Assembly: GCF_025639885.1 (NCBI RefSeq)
Contig: NZ_CP106738.1
Span: 3,534,001-3,598,000 of the forward strand
From: Roseovarius pelagicus
Lineage (GTDB): Bacteria > Pseudomonadota > Alphaproteobacteria > Rhodobacterales > Rhodobacteraceae
Length of the DNA: 64,000 nt
Direction: 5' to 3'
The notes below the pieces were generated by a model. It did no database searches. It was not told where the DNA came from and was given only the letters and a program-made list of their open reading frames with translations. The number at the start of each line of letters is the position of its first letter. The stretch's first letter is position 1. Both the position numbers and the translations under genes were made by a program. Of this stretch, positions 38,083 through 47,166 are shown piece by piece.

Positions 38083-39276
38083 ATGTCTGACTGCGCAGCG
38101 CAGGATACAATTGTTGTGGGGGCCGGGCCGGTAGGTCTGACCCTCGCGCTCGTTTTGCTGCGTGCGGGGCATTCAGTCACGGTTCTGGAGAAGCGCGATT
38201 CGGTAAACCTGCAATCAAAGGCGTCGACGTTTCACGCCTCAACGCTTGATCTGCTGGAGACGCTGGATGTGCTGGGTCCGATGCGCGCAAAGGGCGTGCA
38301 GGTCGATCATGTCCAATATCGCGCGCCGGATGGCGAGGTGCTGGCGCAACTCGATTTTGACCTGCTCAAAGATGTGGCGCGCAACCCGTTTCGACTGCAC
38401 TACGAGCAGGGCGACCTGACGACGGTGTTGGCCGATCTTTTTGTCCGTGAGGGCGGCGTTCTGACATTCGGGCAGGGTGTGCAGACGGTACGACAGGATG
38501 CGGATGGCGTCACTGTCACCTGCGATGATGGTTCAGAACATGCAGCCAGTTTCGCATTCGGCTGCGACGGCGCCGCTTCGGCGGTGCGCGAGGCATTACG
38601 CATCGGATACGTGGAAAAACCCTATCCCGGTATGGTGCTGCGGCTTTACGCCAATCGGGATATGCGGGTGCAGTTTCCGGATCTGGGTGGAATATCTTAT
38701 CTGCACGCGGGCGACGATACGTGCAGCCTGCTAGAGATGCCGGATTGTTGGCGTGTCGTGGTCCGTGTTCCTGCCGGAGTGTCCGCCGCCGAAGCCGTCA
38801 TGGATGAGTGGATCACAGAGCGGCTGGAGAACCTTTTGCCGATCAAAGATATTCTGAGGGATGTTACGGGGCGTGACGTCTATTCCGCTCGGCGGCGGGG
38901 CGCGTTGTCTGCGGGTGGCGCGCGGGTGTTTCTAGCTGGCGATGCGCTGCACCTGACCAACACCAAGGGCGGCATGAACCTCAATGCCGGGCTACATGAT
39001 GCCTTTGCGCTGGGCCATGCCGCAACAACTGCACTGCGCAGCGGCGGTAGCGCATCACTGGAACGCGCCGCCACAGAGCGCGCGCGCGTTGCGCGCGACG
39101 TCCTGATCCCGCGCACAGATGAAAACATCGGCACTGGCATGGATCGCGTGAAACGTATCGCGACGCTGTCGCAAAGTCCCGACAAAGCGGCCGTATTTCT
39201 GGCCAAGCAAGCAATGTTCGACATGCTGGATGGTATCCCTGCTGCCGTGATCCGGGGGGAGGTGTCCCATGGGTGA
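38083..39276 (+). CDS. FAD-dependent aromatic-ring-type monooxygenase
   Basis: The 397-residue protein is of the p-hydroxybenzoate hydroxylase family: N-terminal GAGPVG (13-18) for FAD, a central beta-sheet substrate domain, and FLAGDALHLTNTKGGMNLN near residue 285 for the FAD ribityl/phosphate. Such enzymes hydroxylate aromatic or N-heteroaromatic rings with NAD(P)H and O2. The ATG at 38083 follows GGAGGG by seven bases. It is the first gene of the second transcript, under an operator shared with the aconitase-paralog operon. Confidence 0.87.
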   Translation: MSDCAAQDTIVVGAGPVGLTLALVLLRAGHSVTVLEKRDSVNLQSKASTFHASTLDLLETLDVLGPMRAKGVQVDHVQYRAPDGEVLAQLDFDLLKDVARNPFRLHYEQGDLTTVLADLFVREGGVLTFGQGVQTVRQDADGVTVTCDDGSEHAASFAFGCDGAASAVREALRIGYVEKPYPGMVLRLYANRDMRVQFPDLGGISYLHAGDDTCSLLEMPDCWRVVVRVPAGVSAAEAVMDEWITERLENLLPIKDILRDVTGRDVYSARRRGALSAGGARVFLAGDALHLTNTKGGMNLNAGLHDAFALGHAATTALRSGGSASLERAATERARVARDVLIPRTDENIGTGMDRVKRIATLSQSPDKAAVFLAKQAMFDMLDGIPAAVIRGEVSHG

Positions 39277-40078
39277 CATCAATGCAATGTGCCGCCTTGG
39301 CGTAATCGTACCTCCGGCTAATCCGGCGGTAGAGCCGGAAATGCGGGTTTTGCTGCCCGATAATGCGGCAGTGCATACTGCGCGTCTGCCGGTCTATCCT
39401 GATACCACGCTCTATGAGCGCAATGCGCTGTATCTTGAAGCGTATCCAGAAACGCTGCGCGGATTTGGATCGCTCTGTCTTGATGGTGTGTCTATCGCGA
39501 TGACCGGTTCATCCTACAGCCTGTTGCGCTCTGGTGATCGCAACATGTGCCGGACGCTATCGGCGCAGGTGGGGGCACCGGTGGTGACGGCGAGTCTGGC
39601 TATTGCGATAGTGCTGGAGGCGCTTGGGGCAAGACGCGTTGCAATGATTTCGCCCTATCCCAAGGAATTGACCGAGAAGGCACAGGCCTATTGGCGTGAT
39701 GCGGGGATGGAAATCGTCCAGACGCATTCGATTTCCAAAGAGTTCCGCGCATACGAGTTGACGCCAGACGACATTCAGGCGGCTGCTGCCCATATTGACG
39801 TAACCGTCGTGGATGCTGTGATTATCAGTGGCACAGGGGCCAATACGTTGGCGGCTCTACCCGCATTGAACACGGGCGCATCCGCGCCGTTTTTGCCATC
39901 GAACCTGTGCTCGGCAATGGTGATGGTGGCCCTCTCCGGGTTGCCTTTGTCTAAGCCGTTGCAAGCCGCGCTGCCAGAGCATGCAGCAGGCGATGATCGG
40001 ATATGGGCACGTATTTCCAAGCTAACAGCCGAGGGGGTTGGTCCGTCGGCCGACCTGACAAAAAGAGCAGATAACTGA
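39269..40078 (+). CDS. Maleate isomerase / arylmalonate decarboxylase family protein lacking both cysteines
   Basis: The 269-residue protein has the family's VPPANPAVEPEM N-terminal signature and repeated Rossmann-like halves. Maleate isomerases and Asp/Glu racemases use two cysteines; by alignment of flanking sequence these positions here are G80 (IAMTGSSYS) and G188 (IISGTGANT). Thus cis-trans isomerisation by the usual cysteine chemistry is unlikely. It overlaps the monooxygenase gene by eight bases. Decarboxylation, hydrolysis or a binding role are open alternatives. Confidence 0.75.
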   Translation: MGDINAMCRLGVIVPPANPAVEPEMRVLLPDNAAVHTARLPVYPDTTLYERNALYLEAYPETLRGFGSLCLDGVSIAMTGSSYSLLRSGDRNMCRTLSAQVGAPVVTASLAIAIVLEALGARRVAMISPYPKELTEKAQAYWRDAGMEIVQTHSISKEFRAYELTPDDIQAAAAHIDVTVVDAVIISGTGANTLAALPALNTGASAPFLPSNLCSAMVMVALSGLPLSKPLQAALPEHAAGDDRIWARISKLTAEGVGPSADLTKRADN

Positions 40079-40111
40079 AACACCAACAGACCAGCAATGG
40101 AGGATTGAACA

Positions 40112-41143
40112 ATGAAAAAGACACTTACTCTGGCGGCAGCCGCGCTTATGGCGATGACGCTGCCACATGCGTCAATGGCCCGCGACCTGACGATCGTCGG
40201 CTTTGGCGGCGGGTATCAGGACAGCGCACGCGAACATCTGTTCGAGGGCTACGAGGCCGCCAGCGGCACCGCGGTCAGCGATGATGTCTACAACGGCGAG
40301 ATGGCCAAGATTTATGGCATGGTCGAGACCGACAACGTGACCTACGACATCATCATGGTTGAGGCGCCCGAGCTGGTGCGCGGCTGCGAGGATGGCGTTT
40401 TTGCACCGATAGATTACGACGTGGTCGATGGGGCCAAGTTCATCGAGGGCGCGACACATGAATGTGGCGTCGGTGGTACGGGCTGGGGTGCTGCGATGTT
40501 CTTTGATCGCGAACGCCACGCTGAAGGACCGACCACCTTTGCCGAGTTCTGGGATGTCGAGGCGTTCCCCGGCGTGCGTTCCATGCGGACCGGTCCCAAA
40601 ATGACACTGGAAGCGGCCCTGATGGCCGACGGCGTAGCCAAAGCCGATGTTTACACGGTGCTGGCGACGGACGAGGGCGTCGAGCGCGCTTTTGCGAAGC
40701 TTGATGAGATCAAGGATCACATGGTCTGGTGGAAATCTGGTGCACAGCCTCTGCAACTGGTGGGCAGTGGCGAGGTTGACTACGCGTTCGGTTACACCGG
40801 TCGGATCATCCGCGCCAATGGCGAAGGCAAGGACTATCAGCTGAACTGGGGCACGCTGCTCTACTCCATCGACTATTGGACCGTCGTCTCTGGTTCGCCG
40901 ATGATGGATGAAGCAATGAAGATGATTGACTGGATCACCAGCGAAGAGCCGCTGCGCGCGCAGGCCGCTGTCTGGCCGATCTCGCCTGCCAACGCCGCTG
41001 TCAATGCGGACCCTGAATTGCAGGCAGCTAACCCCGGTATGGTTCTGAACCACTCCGAAGAGGGCACATTCATCAGCACCGAGTTCTGGATCGAACACGG
41101 CGATGAACTGCAGGCCAAGTTCACGTCCTGGGCGGCACAATAA
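40112..41143 (+). CDS. ABC transporter substrate-binding protein, polyamine type
   Basis: The 343-residue periplasmic protein begins with a Sec signal peptide (MKKTLTLAAAALMAMTLP, cleavage probably after SMA at residue 23). The mature part is of the PotD-like group 1 binding-protein family. It follows the isomerase-family gene by 33 bases with a GGAGG ribosome site and is the first gene of a complete importer set. Ligand unknown; presumably the island's substrate. Confidence 0.9.
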   Translation: MKKTLTLAAAALMAMTLPHASMARDLTIVGFGGGYQDSAREHLFEGYEAASGTAVSDDVYNGEMAKIYGMVETDNVTYDIIMVEAPELVRGCEDGVFAPIDYDVVDGAKFIEGATHECGVGGTGWGAAMFFDRERHAEGPTTFAEFWDVEAFPGVRSMRTGPKMTLEAALMADGVAKADVYTVLATDEGVERAFAKLDEIKDHMVWWKSGAQPLQLVGSGEVDYAFGYTGRIIRANGEGKDYQLNWGTLLYSIDYWTVVSGSPMMDEAMKMIDWITSEEPLRAQAAVWPISPANAAVNADPELQAANPGMVLNHSEEGTFISTEFWIEHGDELQAKFTSWAAQ

Positions 41144-41153
41144 CCGCCGCCCC

Positions 41154-41185
41154 CTGCGCCCCGACGTCTCCCTGCCGGGGCGCAG
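41154..41185 (+). other. Intercistronic stem-loop after the binding-protein gene
   Basis: CTGCGCCCCG (41154-41163) and CGGGGCGCAG (41176-41185) form a perfect 10-base-pair stem with a 12-base loop, between the binding-protein stop and the permease start. No T-run follows. It probably keeps binding-protein mRNA more abundant than permease mRNA. Confidence 0.6.
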
Positions 41186-41209
41186 AAACCTTCAACTGAA
41201 AGCGCAGGC

Positions 41210-42388
41210 ATGTCCAAGAAAAGCCGCATATCCTGGCTCCTGATCGCGCCGTTGCTGGCGCTGGTCGTCGCGGGTTTCATCCTCCCCATCGGCTATACGA
41301 TGGTCAAAGCGGTGAAAAACCCCGAAGTGAGTGCCGCGCTGCCGCGCACCGTGATGGTGCTGGATGCTTGGGATGGTCAAGGTATGCCACCCAACGCCGC
41401 GTTTGATGCGTTGGTCGAAGATATAGAAGAGGGCCGCAGAGGCCGCGAATTCGGTGCGATGACCCGGCGGCTGAATTTCGAGTTGAACGGCGCGCGCTCT
41501 GTGCTGATGCAAACCCGCCGTGCACTGGGAAAGCTGGAGCAGCCCTATGCCGAGACATTGCCCGAGGCCGTACCGGAGTTGGCAACGCCTGAAATCTGGC
41601 AACTGATCAAGACCAATTCCAACCCGTTTACCGCCAGTTTCCTCCTGCGGGCCGTCGATTTGCAGATCGCGCCCGATGGCCGCATCGAAGCGGTGGCCCC
41701 TGACACTGCGATTTTTATCGACCTGTTTAAACGCACGTTCTGGATCAGCATCTGGGTCACATTGATCTGCATCGTACTGGCCTATCCAACGGCCTACTAC
41801 ATCGCCACGCTCAGCAATCGCGCGGCCAGCTATGCGATGCTGTTGGTGCTGGTTCCGTTCTGGACCTCCATTCTGGTGCGCACCACGGCGTGGTTCATTT
41901 TGTTGCAGCGCGAGGGGCCAATCAACGCGGGTCTTCAGGGCTTGCAGATCGTGGATGAGCCGATCCAACTGATCTTTACCCGTTTTGCGGTGTACGTGGC
42001 GATGGTGCATGTGTTGCTGCCGTTCCAGATACTGCCGCTCTATAGCGTGATGAAGCGGCAAGGGACGATGATGATCCGCGCCGCCGCATCGCTGGGCGCA
42101 CCGCCGTGGCGCCAGTTTCTGCTGGTGTATCTGCCGCTGACGATGCCGGGCGTGGCGGCGGGTGCGATCATCGTTTTCATGCTGTCGGTCGGGTTTTACG
42201 TGACACCTGCCTTGGTCGGCGGGCTGCAAGACCAGATGATCAGCTATTACATCGCGTTTTTTACCAATCAGTCGATCAACTTTGGCATGGTGGCTGCATT
42301 GTCATTGCTGTTGCTGGTTTTCACCGGTGCCCTGATCCTGATTGCCAGACGGTTTGTGCCGGGCCTTGGCACCATGAAGGCAGGTTGA
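41210..42388 (+). CDS. ABC transporter permease, PotB type with large periplasmic insert
   Basis: The 392-residue protein has a first membrane helix (about 12-32), then a roughly 140-residue predicted periplasmic segment before the remaining helices, which makes it about 100 residues longer than the related permease at 15284-16135. The EAA-like loop is around SLGAPPWRQFLLVYLPLTMP. The insert is common in some roseobacter polyamine-type permeases and may contact the binding protein. Confidence 0.9.
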   Translation: MSKKSRISWLLIAPLLALVVAGFILPIGYTMVKAVKNPEVSAALPRTVMVLDAWDGQGMPPNAAFDALVEDIEEGRRGREFGAMTRRLNFELNGARSVLMQTRRALGKLEQPYAETLPEAVPELATPEIWQLIKTNSNPFTASFLLRAVDLQIAPDGRIEAVAPDTAIFIDLFKRTFWISIWVTLICIVLAYPTAYYIATLSNRAASYAMLLVLVPFWTSILVRTTAWFILLQREGPINAGLQGLQIVDEPIQLIFTRFAVYVAMVHVLLPFQILPLYSVMKRQGTMMIRAAASLGAPPWRQFLLVYLPLTMPGVAAGAIIVFMLSVGFYVTPALVGGLQDQMISYYIAFFTNQSINFGMVAALSLLLLVFTGALILIARRFVPGLGTMKAG

Positions 42389-42389
42389 G

Positions 42390-43187
42390 ATGACACGCAT
42401 CTTTGTCCCCATATTCGCCTGGCTAGTGCTGTTCTTTCTGGTCGCACCTTTGCTGGTCATCTTCCCCCTGTCTTTTTCGTCGGGTGAAATCCTGACGTTG
42501 CCGGTGCCGGGGTATTCGCTGCAGTGGTACGAGGATTTCTTTCTGACCGAACGCTGGCTCGATGCAACCAAGAACAGCTTTATCGTAGGGATTGCCACGA
42601 TGGTGATTGCCACGTTGCTGGGAACAACGGCGGCTTACGGGATCAACCTGACCGATTTCCGCGGCAAAACGACGGTGCTGGCCCTTTTGTCACTGCCGAT
42701 GGTGGTGCCGTTGATTGTCACGGCGGCGTCGATGTATCTGGCGTTCTCCGTGGTCGGGCTGGCGAATTCCCTTTGGGGGCTGATTGTCGCGCACACCATC
42801 GTCGCGACACCCTATGTGTTGATCACAGTACTGGCCTCGCTACAGACGTTTGACCCGAACCTGATGCGCGGTGCCCTATCATTGGGCGCGCGGCCCGTTA
42901 CAGCGTTCAGGGAGATCGTCTTGCCACTGATCATGCCGGGCGTGGCGGCTGGGGCGATCTTTGCCTTTGCAACTTCCTTTGACGAGCTGGTGATCGCGAT
43001 CTTTATCACCAGTCCGGGCGAATTCACACTGCCGCGCCAGATGTTTGCGGGTCTGCGTGAATTCCTTAGCCCGACCATCACAGCGGCGGCGGTCATTATG
43101 ATCCTGTTGTCGTTCATTCTGCTATTCATCAGCGAGGCCGTGCGGCGGCGTGGCGAGCGACTGACCGCCGGGAAGGTGAACCAATGA
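42390..43187 (+). CDS. ABC transporter permease, PotC type
   Basis: The 265-residue protein has about six membrane helices and the EAA-like segment SLGARPVTAFREIVLPLIMP. It starts one base after the stop of the first permease and overlaps the ATPase gene by four bases, as expected for coupled translation of a heterodimeric channel. Confidence 0.92.
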   Translation: MTRIFVPIFAWLVLFFLVAPLLVIFPLSFSSGEILTLPVPGYSLQWYEDFFLTERWLDATKNSFIVGIATMVIATLLGTTAAYGINLTDFRGKTTVLALLSLPMVVPLIVTAASMYLAFSVVGLANSLWGLIVAHTIVATPYVLITVLASLQTFDPNLMRGALSLGARPVTAFREIVLPLIMPGVAAGAIFAFATSFDELVIAIFITSPGEFTLPRQMFAGLREFLSPTITAAAVIMILLSFILLFISEAVRRRGERLTAGKVNQ

Positions 43188-44311
43188 CCAAAGCTAATGG
43201 AGCGCCGCTCGTTGTTTTTGAGAGCGTCGACAAGGTATATGACGGGATGACCAAGGTCGTTGATGACCTCAACCTGCGGATCGAGCAGGGCGAGTTTCTG
43301 ACACTGCTTGGCCCGTCGGGATCGGGCAAGACAACGACACTGATGATGCTGGCCGGGTTCGAGGCACCAACAAAGGGCAATATCCTGTTCGACGGTGCGC
43401 CGCTCAATAATGTGCCGACCTACAAGCGTGATTTCGGGATTGTGTTCCAGAACTACGCGCTCTTTCCGCATATGACGGTAGCTGAAAACCTTGCCTTTCC
43501 CCTGCGTATGCGGCGTATCGGCAAATCTGACATCGAAGCGCGGGTTCAGCGCACACTGAGCATGGTCAAGCTGGATGCGCTCAAGGACCGGATGCCGACC
43601 CAGCTGTCGGGCGGGCAACAACAGCGCGTGGCGTTGGCGCGCGCGCTAGTGTTCGAACCGCGCATGGTACTGATGGACGAGCCGCTGGGCGCGCTGGACA
43701 AACAGTTGCGTGAGCACATGCAGCTCGAAATCAAGCGACTGCACGAGGAACTGGGGATAGCCATGCTCTATGTCACGCATGATCAGTCCGAGGCGCTGAC
43801 CATGTCCGACAGGATAGCGGTGTTTGACGAAGGCCGCATTCAGCAGATCGGGCCACCCCGCGATGTCTATGCCCGTCCGCAGACGACGTTCGTGGCATCC
43901 TTCATGGGCGAAAACAACCGCCTTGATGGGACGGTAAATGCGACGCAGGGCCGCGACGTATCGGTGCAGATGAATGCAAACGGGCCGCCAATCAGGGCGA
44001 TGCAGGCAGGTGATGCCGTGCAGGCCGGAGAGACGGTGACGCTGATGGTACGGCCCGAGAGTATTCGTATCAGCCATGCGGATGGTGCCGACAACAGCTT
44101 TGACGGGCGGATCGAGGAAGTCGTCTATCACGGCGACCATGTACGGCTGGGCATCGCGGTTGACGGTGTCGGCACCTTGGTCGCGCGTCATCCGGTTAGT
44201 GAGGCGGGCACAGAATTCACGCCCGGAGACACTGTGCCGGTCAGCTGGTCTGCACAACAGATGCACGCTTTTGCGGGCTCAAGCCCGTCCAACCCATCCA
44301 ACGGAGACTGA
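43184..44311 (+). CDS. ABC transporter ATP-binding protein, PotA type
   Basis: The 375-residue ATPase has Walker A GPSGSGKT (43-50), signature LSGGQQQR, Walker [12 protein letters not shown] and a C-terminal TOBE-like domain with VMVRPESIRI-like sequence. It energises the island's importer. It is followed five bases later by the aldehyde dehydrogenase, which ties that enzyme to the same transcript. Confidence 0.95.
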   Translation: MTKANGAPLVVFESVDKVYDGMTKVVDDLNLRIEQGEFLTLLGPSGSGKTTTLMMLAGFEAPTKGNILFDGAPLNNVPTYKRDFGIVFQNYALFPHMTVAENLAFPLRMRRIGKSDIEARVQRTLSMVKLDALKDRMPTQLSGGQQQRVALARALVFEPRMVLMDEPLGALDKQLREHMQLEIKRLHEELGIAMLYVTHDQSEALTMSDRIAVFDEGRIQQIGPPRDVYARPQTTFVASFMGENNRLDGTVNATQGRDVSVQMNANGPPIRAMQAGDAVQAGETVTLMVRPESIRISHADGADNSFDGRIEEVVYHGDHVRLGIAVDGVGTLVARHPVSEAGTEFTPGDTVPVSWSAQQMHAFAGSSPSNPSNGD

Positions 44312-44316
44312 TTGCA

Positions 44317-45861
44317 ATGACGTCGCTCTTTCCCCAACCGGTCACGCCACAGATTCAGCCGACGCGCATCGGCGCACATGATCGTCCGCGCTATGACCAT
44401 TACATCAACGGCGCGTTCACGGTGCCGTCCTCCGGCGTCTATTTTGATACCTCCGATCCGGTCTCGGGCGAGGTCTGGGCAGAGGTAGCACGCGGCACTG
44501 CAAGCGACGTGGACGCGGCCTGTCGCGCCGCCGCTGACGCGTTCGAGAACCCCGCATGGCGCGGCATATCGGCGTCGGCGCGCGGGCACATGATGCGCCG
44601 TCTCGGTGATCTGATCGCCGAGAATGCCGATTGGCTGGCCGCGGTCGAGATGAAAGACAACGGCAAGCTGATTTCGGAACTGCAAATGCAGATGCGATAT
44701 ATGGCGAACTACTACTATTACTACGGTGGCCTCGCGGACAAGATTCAGGGCGACACCATCCCCTCGGACAAACCCGGAGTTTTCAACTTTACCCGTTACG
44801 AACCACTGGGTGTTGTGGCCTGCATCATGCCGTGGAATTCGCCGCTGCCGCTGACGTCGCTCAAGCTGGCGCCGGCACTGGCCGCTGGCAACACCGTGGT
44901 GCTGAAGCCATCGGAGTTTACCTCCGCCTCGCTGCTGGAATTCGTGAAGCTGGTGGAACTGGCCGGTTTTCCCAAGGGTGTCGTCAACGTCGTCACCGGG
45001 TTCGGCAACGAGATGGGAGAGGCGCTGGTATCGCATCCGCTGGTCGAGCGGATCGCCTTTACCGGCGGACCGCAGGCCGGGCGGATCATCAATGAACAGG
45101 CGGCACGGTCGATGAAGCGGGTGACGATGGAATTGGGCGGCAAATCGCCCAACATCATCTTTGAGGATGCGGATCTGGAACAGGCGGTCAAGGGTGCCGT
45201 CGCCGGGATATTCGCCGCCTCTGGTCAGACCTGCGTTGCCGGATCACGCCTGCTGTTGCAGCGTTCCATCCATGACGATTTTCTGGCGCGGCTGGATGAT
45301 TTCCTGAAGGATATAAAATTCGGCCATCCCAGCGATCCGGCGACCCAGATCGCCCCTATTTCGACGGCCCCACAAATGGCCAAGATCGAAGAATATGTTC
45401 AGATCGCGCTGGGCGAAGGCGCGCGTCTGGTGCGTGGCGGCAAGCGTGCTCGGGTTGCTGGATACCCTAACGGCCTATTTTACGAGCCGACGATTTTCGC
45501 TGACGTCACTAACGACATGCGCATCGCGCAGGAGGAAGTGTTCGGGCCCGTGCTGTCTGTCATCCCGTTCGAGGACGAAGACGATGCGGTGCGCATCGCC
45601 AATGACGTGGATTTTGGACTGGCAGCCGGTGTCTGGACGCAGAATCTGGCACGCGGCATTCGCATGACTGAGCGCGTGCGCGCTGGAACGATCTGGGTGA
45701 ACAACTATCGTTCGACGAGTACCACATCGCCTTTTGGCGGGTTCAAGATGAGCGGCACAGGGCGTGAGGGCGGAATCGCTGGTATGATGGAATATCTGGA
45801 GCTGAAAAGCGTGTGGATCTCGACAGGGGTGGAAATACCGAACCCCTTTATCCGGCGCTGA
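44317..45861 (+). CDS. NAD(P)-dependent aldehyde dehydrogenase
   Basis: The 514-residue protein has the catalytic cysteine C306 (SGQTCVAGSR) and general base E272 (MELGGKSPN), with the cofactor-loop GNTVVLKPSE (191-200). It oxidises an aldehyde to the acid. As last gene of the island's second transcript it probably handles an aldehyde formed after ring opening or from the side chain; the substrate is not determined. Confidence 0.92.
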   Translation: MTSLFPQPVTPQIQPTRIGAHDRPRYDHYINGAFTVPSSGVYFDTSDPVSGEVWAEVARGTASDVDAACRAAADAFENPAWRGISASARGHMMRRLGDLIAENADWLAAVEMKDNGKLISELQMQMRYMANYYYYYGGLADKIQGDTIPSDKPGVFNFTRYEPLGVVACIMPWNSPLPLTSLKLAPALAAGNTVVLKPSEFTSASLLEFVKLVELAGFPKGVVNVVTGFGNEMGEALVSHPLVERIAFTGGPQAGRIINEQAARSMKRVTMELGGKSPNIIFEDADLEQAVKGAVAGIFAASGQTCVAGSRLLLQRSIHDDFLARLDDFLKDIKFGHPSDPATQIAPISTAPQMAKIEEYVQIALGEGARLVRGGKRARVAGYPNGLFYEPTIFADVTNDMRIAQEEVFGPVLSVIPFEDEDDAVRIANDVDFGLAAGVWTQNLARGIRMTERVRAGTIWVNNYRSTSTTSPFGGFKMSGTGREGGIAGMMEYLELKSVWISTGVEIPNPFIRR

Positions 45862-45868
45862 CAACATG

Positions 45869-45904
45869 GCGCGGTGATCTCTTGGGACGCTGGGACCACC
45901 GCGC
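45869..45904. terminator. Stem-loop between convergent aldehyde dehydrogenase and RidA genes
   Basis: GCGCGGTG (45869-45876) and CACCGCGC (45897-45904) form a perfect eight-base-pair stem with a 20-base loop in the convergent gap. No T-run on either side, so a weak bidirectional terminator at best. Confidence 0.45.
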
Positions 45905-45932
45905 GCATCAACGTGCTGGTTCTGTCGGAGAG

Positions 45933-46319
45933 CTAACCGCGCCACGCCACCGCGCGTATCTCGACCAGTGCTCTTGGGTGCATGAAATCGGTCACGCCGA
46001 TTGCGGTCCACGCGGGGTAAGGTTCCCCCATATACTGATCCTTTACCCTGGCAAAGACCTCGGCGTGTTTGCGTAGATCAACATGGTAGGTAGTGATTTC
46101 CACTACGTCATCGAATCCCAGACCGGCCTCGGCCAAATAGGCGCCCAGCTTGGCGAAGGCGTCGTGAAACTGCGCTTCGGGATCGTCTGGCATGTCCTTG
46201 TCTGGATGCGATGCCGTACATCCCGACAGATAGACTATCGGGCCCGCGTCGACGGCTGCGGAAAAGTGGTAGTTGTCATAGTAATGGCGAAACTTTTCCG
46301 GGACATGGGCGGTTTTCAT
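45933..46319 (-). CDS. RidA/YjgF family protein
   Basis: The 128-residue protein has the RidA fold with YLSGCTASHPD, DVVEITTYHVD and the C-terminal HPRALVEIRAVA. Family members hydrolyse reactive enamines/imines or act as amidohydrolases in pathways with ring-derived amines. The ATG at 46319 follows AGGAGA; the open frame extends 60 codons upstream without support. It is convergent with the catabolic island and could remove an enamine product of it, though it is outside the operon. Confidence 0.88.
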   Translation of the reverse strand: MKTAHVPEKFRHYYDNYHFSAAVDAGPIVYLSGCTASHPDKDMPDDPEAQFHDAFAKLGAYLAEAGLGFDDVVEITTYHVDLRKHAEVFARVKDQYMGEPYPAWTAIGVTDFMHPRALVEIRAVAWRG

Positions 46320-46497
46320 CTGGATTCTCCTGTGTGGTATCTGACCGGGCGACGTGCTGGGCAGAGAGTTAATTTCCATCTCCACTATTTCATGGATGCC
46401 TGCGCGCCCTATGTCTATGCTGTAACCAAGACGGCCCACCTCGAACGCCGGAAACGGTGGCAGGCCGCGACCTTCTTTTCGCGACAGGAGCCATTCC

Positions 46498-47034
46498 ATG
46501 CTTGAAACCCAAACCTACGAAATCGATGTGAAATCGGTAGATGTAACCGAGGCGCAGAACGGATCGGGCAGTGTGCGCATCACCTACCGTGGGCGTGACA
46601 CCGAGAAGACTGTGACTGAACGGTTTGCATCGTCAGAATTTCGCGATGTGTTCGAGTGTTGCCAGGGTATCGCGCGCGCTATCATGGAGAGCGAGTTCCA
46701 CCCAAATTCCGGCGTGAGTTTCGAATTCAAGCTGGTCGACGAAGAGGGCATCTCAATCTGGCACACGTCGCCCAACAATTTCCTGAAAATGCCACTGCGG
46801 ATGAACATGGACTGGACCTGTAACCACCTCCAGAACAATTTCAAATCCTACACCACGCTAGGCGTCGTCGAGGTGCCCGAAGAATTCCACTTGGTCGAAG
46901 GTCGTATGCCGACCCCGAAACTGGTCGAGTTGTTGATGGATTCGATGATTTCAGGGTTGGAATTCATCGGTTTGATGTTCCTGCAACGCGAACATATGGG
47001 GCAGGCGCACGAGGATGTTCAGCACACAGGCTGA
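46498..47034 (+). CDS. Protein of unknown function
   Basis: The 178-residue acidic protein has no motif I recognise. The first 100 residues look beta-rich (alternating YEIDVKSVDVTEAQ and VRITYRGRD segments), with a cysteine pair (ECCQG) and a third cysteine (DWTCNHL); the C-terminus is helical. No signal peptide or membrane helix. CAGGAG precedes the ATG by seven bases, supporting translation. It sits between the RidA gene (divergent) and the aminotransferase promoter. Confidence 0.7.
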   Translation: MLETQTYEIDVKSVDVTEAQNGSGSVRITYRGRDTEKTVTERFASSEFRDVFECCQGIARAIMESEFHPNSGVSFEFKLVDEEGISIWHTSPNNFLKMPLRMNMDWTCNHLQNNFKSYTTLGVVEVPEEFHLVEGRMPTPKLVELLMDSMISGLEFIGLMFLQREHMGQAHEDVQHTG

Positions 47035-47114
47035 CTCAGTACTCCAATTTCCGCGCACCGAGAATTCCTAGACCCTTGCGGTATTAAATCGCTGGGAAGT
47101 CGTGTGTTTTTACC

Positions 47115-47144
47115 TTAAACATATTAAAGATAGTACATTATAAT
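47115..47144 (+). promoter_or_regulatory. Candidate sigma-70 promoter of the aminotransferase gene
   Basis: A perfect TATAAT (47139-47144) lies 23 bases before the start codon in an A/T-rich stretch, with a poor -35 candidate TTAAAC (47115-47120) 18 bases upstream. A weak -35 would fit a controlled promoter. Confidence 0.45.
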
Positions 47145-47166
47145 AACCAAGAAGGTGAAGCCCACC

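Noticed and set aside
39269..40078. Naming the gene maiA/nicE (maleate isomerase)
   Set aside because: Both catalytic cysteine positions appear to be glycine, so the standard activity cannot be asserted.
41192..42229. 345-codon minus-strand frame opposite the PotB-type permease
   Set aside because: Composition rich in His, Arg and Gln typical of antisense membrane-protein frames; no domain.
44275..44292. Hairpin GGGCT-CA-AGCCC near the end of the ATPase gene
   Set aside because: Short, inside coding sequence and without a T-run; likely chance in GC-rich DNA.
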